DNA of 64,000 nucleotides from Nematostella vectensis (Eukaryota > Cnidaria > Anthozoa > Actiniaria > Edwardsiidae): contig NC_064044.1 of the NCBI RefSeq assembly GCF_932526225.1, positions 4,742,747 to 4,806,746 on the forward strand, written 5' to 3'. The position numbers and the translations under genes were made by a program. Below the pieces are notes generated by a model. The model ran no database searches. It worked only from the letters and a program-made list of their open reading frames with translations, and was not told the origin of the DNA. This document shows positions 35,538 to 46,000 of the stretch, piece by piece. The stretch's first letter is position 1. Each line of letters opens with the position of its first letter.

Positions 35538-38500
35538 AAAAAAGGCGCAACTCGAAGTGTAGACAGAGAGAAGGAGAGGGGAGGAGCGCAACGCCGGAGA
35601 GTAGAGTATAACAGAGGGAAGGAGAGGAGAGGTGCGCAACGTGGAGAGTAGAGTATAACAGAGGGAGGAGAGGAGAGGTGGCAACGCGGAGAGTAGAGTA
35701 TAACAGAGGGAGGAGAGTAGAGGTGCGCAACGCGGAGAGTAGAGTATAACAGAGGGAAGAAGAGGAGAGCTGCGCAACGCGGAGAGTAGAGTATAACAGA
35801 GGGAAGGAGAGGAGAGGTGCGCAATGCGGACAGTAGAGTATAACAGAGGGAGGAGAGGAGAGGAGAGGTGCGCAACGCGGAGAGTAGAGTATAACAGAGG
35901 CAGGAGAGGAGAGGTGCGCAACGCGAAGAGTAGAGTATAACAGAGGGAAGGAGAGGAGAGGTGCGCAACGCGGAGAGTAGAGTATAACAGAGGGGAGGAG
36001 AGGAGAGGTGCGCAACGTGGAGAGTAGAGTATAACAGAGGGGGGGAGAGGTGCGCAACGCGGAGAATAGAGTATTACAGAGGGAAGGTCAGGAGAGATGC
36101 ACAACGCGGAGAGTAGAGTATAACAGAGGGAAGGAGAGGAGAGGTGCGTAACGCAGAAAGTAGAGTATAACAGAGGGAAGGAGAGGAGAGGTGCGCAACA
36201 CGGAGAGTAGAGTATAACAGAGGGAGGAGAGGGGCGTAACGCGGAAAGTAGAGTATAACAGAGGGAAGGAGAGGAGAGGTGCGCAACGCGGAGAGTAGAG
36301 TATAACAGAGGGAGGAGAGGGGCGTAACGCGGAAAGTAGAGTATAACAGAGGGAAGGAGAGGAGAGGTGCGTAACGCGGAGAGTAGAGTATAACAGAGGG
36401 GAGGAGAGGAGAGGTGCGCAACGTGGAGAGTAGAGTATAACAGAGGGGGGGAGAGGTGCGCAACGCGGAGAATAGAGTATTACAGAGGGAAGGTCAGGAG
36501 AGGTGCACAACGCGGAGAGTAGAGTATAACAGAGGGAAGGAGAGGAAAGGTGCGTAACGCGGAAAGTAGAGTATAACAGAGGAGAGGAGAGGAGAGGTGC
36601 GCAACGCGGAGAGTAGAGTATAACAGAGGGAAGGAGAGGAGAGGTGCGCAACGCGGAGAGTAGAGTATAACAGAGGGAGGAGAGGGGCGTAACGCGGAAA
36701 GTAGAGTATAACAGAGGGAAGGAGAGGTGCGCAACGCGGAGAGTAGAGTATAACAGAGGGAGGAGAGGGGCGTAACGCGGAAAGTAGAGTATAACAGAGG
36801 GAAGGAGAGGAGAGGTGCGCAACGCGGAGAGTAGAGTATAACACAGGGGAGGAGAGGAGAGGTGCGCAACGCGGAGAGTAGAGTATAACAGAGGGAAGGA
36901 GAGGAGAGGTGCGCAACGCGGAGAGTAGAGTATAACAGAGGGAGGAGAGGAGAGGTGCGCAACGCGGAGAGTAGAGTATAACACAGGGGAGGAGAGGAGA
37001 GGTGCGCAACGCGGAGAGTAGAGTATAACACAGGGGAGGAGAGGAGAGGTGCGCAACGCGGAGAGTAGAGTATAACAGAGGGAAGGAGAGGAGAGGTGCG
37101 CAACGCGGAGAGTAGAGTATAACAGAGGGAGAAGAGGTGCGTAACGCGGAAAGTAGAGTATAACAGAGGGAAGGAGAGGAGAGGTGCGCAACGCGGAGAG
37201 TAGAGTATAACAGAGGGAGGAGAGGAGAAGTGCGCAACGCGGAGAGTAGAGTATAACAGAGGGAAGGAGAGGAGAGGTGCGCAACGCCGAGAGTAGAGTA
37301 TAACAGAGGGAAGGAGAGGTGCGCAACGCGGAGAGTATAGTATAACAGAGGGAAGGAGAGGAAAGGTGCGTAACGCGGAGAGTAGAGTATAACAGAGGGA
37401 AGGAGAGGAGAGGTGCGCAACGCGGAGAGTAGAGTATAACAGAGGGAAGGAGAGGTGCGAAACGCGGAGAGTATAGTATAACAGAGGGAAGGAGAGGAAA
37501 GGTGCGTAACGCGGGGAGTAGAGTATAACAGAGGGAAGGAGAGGAGAGGTGCGCAACGCGGAGGGTAGAGTATAACAGAGGGAAGGAGAGGAGAGGTGCG
37601 CAACGCGGAGGGTAGAGTATAACAGAGGGAAGGAGAGGAGAGGTGCGCAACGCGGAGATAAGAGTAGAGGGAAGGAGAGGTGCGCAACGCGGAGAGTGGA
37701 GTATAACAGAGGGAAGGAGAGGAGAGGTGCGCAACGCGGAGAGTAGAGTATAACAGAGGGGAGGAGAGGAGAGGTGCACAACGCGGAGATAAGAGTAGAG
37801 GGAAGGAGAGGTGCGCAACGCGGAGAGTAGAGTATAACAGAGGGAAGGAGAGGAGAGGTGCGCAACGCGGAGGGTAGAGTATAACAGAGGGAAGGAGAGG
37901 TGCGCAACGCGGAGAGTAGAGTATAACAGAGGGAAGGAGAGGAGAGGAGCACAACGCGGAGATAAGAGTAGAGGGAAGGAGAGGTGCGCAACGCGGAGAG
38001 TAGAGTATAACAGAGGGGAGGAGAGGAGAGGTGCGCAACGCGGAGAGTAGAGTATAACACAGGGGAGGAGAGGAGAGGTGCGCAACGCGGAGAGTAGAGT
38101 ATAACAGAGGGAAGGAGAGGAGAGGTGCGCAACGCGGAGAGTAGAGTATAACAGAGGGAGGAGAGGAGAGGTGCGCAACGCGGAGAGTAGAGTATAACAG
38201 AGGGAAGGAGAGGTGCGCAACGCGGAGAGTAGAGTATAACAGAGGGAAGGAGAGGAGAGGTGCGCAACGCGGAGGGTAGAGTATAACAGAGGGAAGGAGA
38301 GGTGCGCAACGCGGAGAGTAGAGTATAACAGAGGGAAGGAGAGGTGCGTAACGCGGAAAGTAGAGTATAACAGAGGGAAGGAGAGGAGAGGTGCGCAACG
38401 CGGAGAGTAGAGTATAACAGAGGGAGGAGAGGAGAAGTGCGCAACGCGGAGAGTAGAGTATAACAGAGGGAAGGAGAGGAGAGGTGCGCAACGCCGAGAG

Positions 38501-40370
38501 TAGAGTATAACAGAGGGAAGGAGAGGTGCGCAACGCGGAGAGTATAGTATAACAGAGGGAAGGAGAGGAAAGGTGCGTAACGCGGAGAGTAGAGTATAAC
38601 AGAGGGAAGGAGAGGAGAGGTGCGCAACGCGGAGAGTAGAGTATAACAGAGGGAAGGAGAGGTGCGAAACGCGGAGAGTATAGTATAACAGAGGGAAGGA
38701 GAGGAAAGGTGCGTAACGCGGGGAGTAGAGTATAACAGAGGGAAGGAGAGGAGAGGTGCGCAACGCGGAGGGTAGAGTATAACAGAGGGAAGGAGAGGAG
38801 AGGTGCGCAACGCGGAGATAAGAGTAGAGGGAAGGAGAGGTGCGCAACGCGGAGAGTGGAGTATAACAGAGGGAAGGAGAGGAGAGGTGCGCAACGCGGA
38901 GAGTAGAGTATAACAGAGGGGAGGAGAGGAGAGGTGCACAACGCGGAGATAAGAGTAGAGGGAAGGAGAGGTGCGCAACGCGGAGAGTAGAGTATAACAG
39001 AGGGAAGGAGAGGAGAGGTGCGCAACGCGGAGGGTAGAGTATAACAGAGGGAAGGAGAGGTGCGCAACGCGGAGAGTAGAGTATAACAGAGGGAAGGAGA
39101 GGTGCGCAACGCGGAGAGTATAGTATAACAGAGGGAAGGAGAGGAAAGGTGCGTAACGCGGAGAGTAGAGTATAACAGAGGGAAGGAGAGGAGAGGTGCG
39201 CAACGCGGAGATAAGAGTAGAGGGAAGGAGAGGTGCGAAACGCGGAGAGTATAGTATAACAGAGGGAAGGAGAGGAAAGGTGCGTAACGCGGAGAGTAGA
39301 GTATAACAGAGGGAAGGAGAGGAGAGGTGCGCAACGCGGAGAGTAGAGTATAACAGAGGGGAGGAGAGGAGAGGTGCACAACGCGGAGATAAGAGTAGAG
39401 GGAAGGAGAGGTGCGCAACGCGGAGAGTAGAGTATAACAGAGGGAAGGAGAGGAGAGGTGCGCAACGCGGAGGGTAGAGTATAACAGAGGGAAGGAGAGG
39501 TGCGCAACGCGGAGAGTAGAGTATAACAGAGGGAAGGAGAGGAGAGGTGCACAACGCGGAGATAAGAGTAGAGGGAAGGAGAGGTGCGCAACGCGGAGAG
39601 TAGAGTATAACAGAGGGAAGGAGAGGTGCACAACGCGGAGATAAGAGTAGAGGGAAGGAGAGGTGCGCAACGCGGAGGGTGGAGTATAACAGAGGGAGGA
39701 GAGGAGAAGTGCGCAACGCGGAGAGTAGAGTATAACAGAGGGAAGGAGAGGAGAGGTGCGCAACGCCGAGAGTAGAGTATAACAGAGGGAAGGAGAGGTG
39801 CGCAACGCGGAGAGTATAGTATAACAGAGGGAAGGAGAGGAAAGGTGCGTAACGCGGAGAGTAGAGTATAACAGAGGGAAGGAGAGGAGAGGTGCGCAAC
39901 GCGGAGAGTAGAGTATAACAGAGGGAAGGAGAGGTGCGAAACGCGGAGAGTATAGTATAACAGAGGGAAGGAGAGGAAAGGTGCGTAACGCGGGGAGTAG
40001 AGTATAACAGAGGGAAGGAGAGGAGAGGTGCACAACGCGGAGATAAGAGTAGAGGGAAGGAGAGGTGCGCAACGCGGAGAGTAGAGTATAACAGAGGGAA
40101 GGAGAGGAGAGGTGCGCAACGCGGAGGGTAGAGTATAACAGAGGGAAGGAGAGGTGCGCAACGCGGAGAGTAGAGTATAACAGAGGGAAGGAGAGGAGAG
40201 GTGCACAACGCGGAGATAAGAGTAGAGGGAAGGAGAGGTGCGCAACGCGGAGAGTAGAGTATAACAGAGGGAAGGAGAGGTGCACAACGCGGAGATAAGA
40301 GTAGAGGGAAGGAGAGGTGCGCAACGCGGAGAGTGGAGTATAACAGAGGGAGGAGAGGAGGGGTGCGCAA
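35538..40370. repeat. 4.8-kb purine-rich minisatellite, about 47-bp unit, higher-order
   Basis: More than 100 head-to-tail units of the form GTGCGCAACGCGGAGAGTAG + AGTATAACAGAGGGAAGGAG + AGGAGAG (47 bases) occur. Shorter versions of about 42 and 37 bases also occur, the 37-base one reading CGGAGATAAGAGTAGAGGG. A diagnostic variant GCAACGCCGA occurs at 37281, 38488 and 39760, with the same order of neighbouring variants, giving higher-order units of about 1207 and 1272 bases. The plus strand is strongly purine-biased. Three open frames of about 1300-1400 codons run through the minus strand only because the unit lacks stops and its period is not a multiple of three; they are not genes. Confidence 0.97.
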
Positions 40371-40546
40371 CGCGAACAAACTCGGTTTATTGGCTTGTCA
40401 TAACCAGCACCGCTACAAAAACTGCACAAATACGATAATTCAATCTTTCATCACACGCGCTTTCTTCCTTCCGGAACCTTTAAAGTAATAATTATATATA
40501 AACACGCGGTAACACAGGACGCTACAAGTCCAATCTAATCTGGTAG

Positions 40547-41323
40547 TCATGTTATTTGTATAGAAGTCTTGCTGTATGGATCAGGGAATTCCTCAAAGAA
40601 GCTCACAGACTTTTTAAGTAAGCCTGCTCTTGAAGTTCTCTTAGCGTCAGGGAAAGGAGCACATCTAGAGCAAGCAGTCTGGTTCAAATACGGAAGCTGT
40701 ATGCTATTGCTGTTTTCAATAAAGTGAAGATCTCTATCTATAAATGAAAATGCAGACCTAGGCTTTTCAATTGTCATTTGTTTTTTCAGTGCTACGAAGT
40801 TTAAGGGTTTTGAATAAGAAATTTGAAAAAGTGCTTTAGTACTGTTCCTTATGCTTGGAAGCCTCAAGGATTTGCTGGTCGAATTTTGAGACTGAATTTT
40901 CAATGTCCTTAAAAATCGTCGGGATTTCCTAGTGACAAGTCTATACCTGTTTGATGTACAACCTCTCCAGAGATTCGTTTTTGCGCCGCCAGAATTATTC
41001 GCTTGTTCTTCTAGTCCAAGAAGTTGAATGAGCCTCACGAGGGTCTCCTGGGCTTGGTCAACACTGCCAAGATCAATGACCTCTGGTTTGGTTTCCTCTG
41101 GTACGAAAAGCTCGGAAATTTGACCAGGTACGGCAGTGGTACCCTGCTTTCTACCGAATAAGACCTCAGACTTTGCTCGTCGCTTTCTCTCGAGGTTAGG
41201 CGGTAATGCCTTTTCTAGTTTTTCTTTTGAGTTGCTCCGTTTTGATGGCGTTTGTTTGGTAACAGTAGACGAAGCGCTGGATTTGACTCCTGGGTTCAAT
41301 ACTGAACGACTTAGTTTCTTCAT
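40547..41323 (-). CDS. Intronless hypothetical protein, 258 residues
   Basis: A single uninterrupted frame from ATG at 41323 to TGA at 40547. The N-terminal 70 residues are basic and Ser/Thr/Lys-rich (PSKRSNSKEKLEK, ERKRRAKSE), suggesting a disordered or nuclear protein. A middle helix-like stretch is DQAQETLVRLIQLLGLEEQ. The remainder is basic with Ser and Arg. No signal peptide, membrane segment or known domain is seen. The frame is much longer than chance frames in the neighbouring AT-rich DNA and does not come from a repeat. It could still be the terminal exon of a longer gene. Function unknown. Confidence 0.55.
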   Translation of the reverse strand: MKKLSRSVLNPGVKSSASSTVTKQTPSKRSNSKEKLEKALPPNLERKRRAKSEVLFGRKQGTTAVPGQISELFVPEETKPEVIDLGSVDQAQETLVRLIQLLGLEEQANNSGGAKTNLWRGCTSNRYRLVTRKSRRFLRTLKIQSQNSTSKSLRLPSIRNSTKALFQISYSKPLNFVALKKQMTIEKPRSAFSFIDRDLHFIENSNSIQLPYLNQTACSRCAPFPDAKRTSRAGLLKKSVSFFEEFPDPYSKTSIQIT

Positions 41324-43097
41324 GGCAATGATCTTTGCGTTTCATAGAATTTTTCTTGACTTCTTGACGATTTGCACCTGCTCCTATCAAACGATTACCA
41401 CTTTCATCTAAAAAGACGTGAAGTTCGGGCAAGTGATTCTACAGATCTTTCGGATAGCTGCCACTATCGCAAATAGACCATAGAATTTCGACACCAAACG
41501 AAATTAACGCAATTAGTCGCCATGGTAACCCGGGATGCTTAAATGGCTCTTTAAAAAGCTGGCCCTGGAACAAAGACGGTAATCTGGTGGTATTATACCC
41601 AAGAATAATACGTTAGAAATGATACCGTAAACAACTTTTGGCTGACACCCAATTCTTGCCGAGGAAGAGGTTGATATATATGAGGGTGTCATGGGAGTAA
41701 AAATAATTCAACAACAAAAGCCTTGCCTTGTGATTCGACGGTCAAAATAGCTATCTGAGTATAAGTGATCCTCACAAGCATACTAATCCATTATCTTAAG
41801 TTTTATTGTTTGCGTACTAGTCTAGAATAGGGTATAGAAATTAACAGGTCCTAATACCCTAAAACAAACAAGCTGGCACGTTTCGGAACTAAATCGCTGA
41901 TTTTAAAATCATTCTCGCCGGCGTCCTATATTGAAATTTATTCGTTTTCAAAAAACAAATAAATGTGAAACGACAGGAAATTGAAACCTCTGTTTCACGC
42001 AGAACTATTTCTTAGTAAATTTTCTTCCCTCAAGGTATCTGGCTGGTAATTAGGTTTTTAATCAGGCAAAATACTGAAAAAAAAACTCGCTGGCTGTATA
42101 TTTTCGCGCATGCGCATGCAATTAAGACTAGACTTTTTCTTTCTGGCGATAAGCCAGAATGCCGCCCGCAAAGAGAGCGCCGGAGGTCTGGACTGCCTAG
42201 CCCCAGGAGTTTATTCTGGAGAGTGGGTTATCGGTGCAGTATAACCATAACAATGCGTTCAAAAACGTTTATTCGCAAATATCGTGCATATTATATTCAT
42301 TGTAATCTGTATAATTCTGTATTTTTTTTACAACTGACCAGCAGCGGTAAAAAATCACTATACGTTATAACATATTGGTTTTAAAGCGAGATATGACTAG
42401 CTAGAGTGACCATGTTTTTGCACTGAAACAAGTTAAACTTTCCCCTGGTCCCAGAGCCTCGAGCGTTTCTCTATTCAGTGGCCAGCGAGGTTCGCTGACC
42501 ACTAAAGAGACGCACGAGGCTCTGGGACCAGGGTATTTAAACTTAGCCTTAGGCCCTGAACAAACGTCGTAATTTCCATGAGCCGTATTCAATGCAAATG
42601 CATGCAAATGAAGACAAAACAGTGCTTCTGGCTCATTTGCATTACTTGGAATTAAATATGGCGGTGGAAAGTACGGCGTTCAAAAGAAAGAAAGAAAGGT
42701 TTCACGGGAGCAAGCAAGCGTGAGCCAGCACACTGCTTGTCAGTATATTGTGCGATTCCAAAAAAATGTACCTCGACCCCCCCCTCCCCTCTAAAAAAAA
42801 AGAAAAAAAACTATATTGGAGCACTTCTAAGGGGGTTAGGTAATTATCTCCCAATCTACCATCACAGAACCTCAAAGTACATAGGTGATACAGACAAGAA
42901 CCAATTAGTCCAAAGCTGGACGTTGCTATCAAAGATTCTTGGCACAATATCCTGGGCCAGCGAACAATGAACAGAATACCTAAGATGGAAGAGACCCATA
43001 CATACATACGTACACTGGAACTCGGGCTGGACAAGATCTCTTGCCTGCGTTGTTGAGTCTACCTGACTTCTTTTCAATTTTTAACAGCTGAATTGAC
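41324..43097. other. Spacer between the hypothetical gene and the carrier gene
   Basis: About 1.8 kb. It holds the 42431-42546 palindrome and a degraded relative of the TA-flanked MITE at 42553-42684. A pyrimidine/purine run (CCCCCCCTCCCCTCT, then poly-A) lies near 42778. The right end is probably the 3' UTR of the carrier gene. No supported gene. Confidence 0.45.
42431..42546. mobile_element. Near-perfect foldback element
   Basis: Two arms of about 50 bases are inverted around a short GGTT centre near 42490. The outer part CCCTGGTCCCAGAGCCTCG pairs with CGAGGCTCTGGGACCAGGG, and the inner part AGTGGCCAGCGA with TCGCTGACCACT. Related words occur near 6855, 9590 and 18243, so this is probably one copy of a short dispersed family. 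Confidence 0.75.
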
Positions 43098-46000
43098 TCA
43101 TTGCCGATTAAGAAATTGTTTTGTAACTTCATAAACTCCAAACATGATGGCCACTTGGGGACAAACCCTTAAGTAGTTGATTGACAGTCCACGGTACAGG
43201 CCCCGTCTGATGCCATCATCCTTGTACACATTGACAAGGGTGTTGATGCAAGTGTTGTACTTATGGCCATCCGGTACCGCACCTGCTAGCTGCATCCTCC
43301 GCCGTACCACATCCAGAGGGTAACTGTTGGTAAAGATAGGAATAGCCTTTAGACAGCCGGATCTAGGGGTTGGCCATTTCATGGGGGTTCAGCCATTTCA
43401 TCCATTTATTGGGAATGCAATGAAATACACACAAAGTTAGCTAGTTTGTCTTCATATTGTCTGTATGTAGTTAAACCATCAAAAAAGAAGGCAGACAGAC
43501 AGAGAGATGAATAGACAGGCAGATACAGACAGACAGTCAATCAAATAAGGAGACAGACAGACAGATAGATGAATGGATAGAAAAATGGGTGGACAGACAC
43601 AGACAGACAAGACAGGCAGACTGACAGATGGAATGATAGACAGATGGGCAAAGAGACAGCTAAGTATAAAACTGATCCTCAGATGGACAGAAACAATTAT
43701 AACCTAGAAAATATGGTACACCAAAAACTGGTATTCGACTCTGCCAAATTACCGTCTTCAGGGCAGACACAAATACAGAAAATATGGAATACCTTCATTT
43801 AGACAGATTTGGCCGATAAACCATAATACAGACATTTTCTTTCCCACAGCAGTACAGTTCTTTGCACAGATTCACATAACTGTATTGAATACTCACGCAA
43901 TAGTTTGAGACACTGCACCTGCCACGCCTCCACATACAAAACCACCGATAATGGAGAGCTCTGGACATAATGTATCAGGGTTTGTATTGGTAAATGCTAT
44001 CCTGGTCTCTAAGAAGTAGGCCTTCATTGTCTCAAACATATAGAACCCAATGCCTAAAAGAAAGGGTATGTTAGAAACTCTATTACAAGCTACAGTATAT
44101 GAGCAGCCACTTACTGTAAAGAACACCTATCACACCACCATTTTATGCTTCCCCTAAATGAGGAGTCACACAAAGCATCCATTTCCATCGGCTTATTCAA
44201 GCGTGTAACCAAGATATTTTTAATAAAATATTGTCAATAACTTATCAGACTTCATTCGTAGATGGTTATTTTGGATTTCCCTGTGAATAAACTGTTGTAC
44301 TTTCCATGATAAACAATAACAAAGTAGTGGTTGATCAGCATTCTTTTAAGACCAAAAAAGGTGGTAGTATATTAGAGGTTCATCGATAGGTAAAAAAGCA
44401 TTTTAAAAGGAATCTTTTTATCCTTATAATGTAGGATATTTTGAATAATATTTTGACACCTTACACAGTCCCCCCCAAAATTGCAAGAGATATGATACAT
44501 ATTACAACAAATCTTAAAGGAATACCAACTGCTGGTGATACTTTTGAATGATAAAAAAAAGGTTCTCAACAGAGCTTTGGTGCTTATTCAAGGTGTTTAT
44601 TCTATATGTTAACATGGTGATAGAAAATACATTACTACTTACCCATTGCTGGTACAATTGTCAATAAAGTCGGAACAAAGCCCTTGTACAAGGCCTTTGG
44701 GCCACCTTCTTTCACCGATATGCAGCGTATTGTCTGGGTAATAGTGGTGTAGCCTTGGTCTTGGGCAACTTGGAAGGCCAGGCGGGATCGAACCATATCT
44801 AAAGGGTAGGTGCACGCACATGCTGTCATGCCGGCTAGAGAACCCGCTACGAGTTTATTTATCGCTGGGGAACTTGTTTGCAAGACCTGAAAGTGGGGTA
44901 AAATCTTAGTATATATTACCGTATGAGTGAACATATATGTCCTATAACACATAAAGGACCCAGACAACATAAACAACAACAACAAAATGTGCGTCTTTGT
45001 GAGAGTTTATTAATTGCTGGGGAACTTCTCTGTATGAGTGGCATACTGAAATAGGAACATACTCTTAGTAAATTACAGAATAAAATTTGTAATTTAAATA
45101 AAAAAAAGTTATGGGTCCAGTGACAAAATCTGGATGACATCAACTTTACTGAAATTGCCTGATAAGAGTACAACGTATGATCTTTCCCACTTTGGGATAT
45201 TTGTCCTTCATTGAACATATGGTTCCTCAGACTACATTGCAGAAAAGTTAGCCTATCCCCTTAATAAATGTGATGAAATCAGGTTGTATAATAAATATTA
45301 TATATAATATAATATCCTATAATAAACATTATTTATCGGTACAAGAACTAATGGGAAATACAAATGTTTTCTATGTCTTCCATTATCAAAAAGGCTCTTG
45401 GCCTATAAAATAATGGAAAAAATTATCTTGTCCACAAGTGCCTGAACAGCCTATAAATTAGAGGTTCATTCAGCTTTGTCAGTACTTTTTGACCAACAAA
45501 ATAATAGATATTTGAGCAGTTCTTTGTTATAGACATTACATCTGGAATACATTTTTCAATTTTCATCTTGTCATATCTTCATCGCATTTAGGTGTTTAAA
45601 CTATACTTTTTTTTAGTTGTGTTGCAATTACTTTTTGGTAAAACACTAGATTGACTGGACTAATGGTTTGATGTCAAGAGGCCAGCGTTTTAATTCCATC
45701 GTATCCTGAACACAGAGCGCCTAAAAATTATCTTTGATGAGCCTTGAAGTTTGTGGCCGGTATGATTTACAACGCCGACTTTCAAACTCGCGCGAAAATG
45801 GCTCCAAAGTATGAGCCAATTTCTTAACAATTTGCGCGAATTCGACTTGATTTGTCAATGTCTACAAGCATTTGCAAGCATTTCGGTACTGCGGTAGTCT
45901 GCGGTAGGAACACCTGGAAAAGGCTCATTGATTATTTAGTTCTCGATTCTCTAAGACCTGAAAACGTCATAACTTGAATACAAAATATAAGAATTACATA

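Noticed and set aside
36088-40429. Three overlapping minus-strand frames of about 1300-1400 codons
   Set aside because: They are the same minisatellite read in three phases; the unit lacks stops and its period is not a multiple of three, so the protein is only low-complexity Leu/Ser/Pro repeats.
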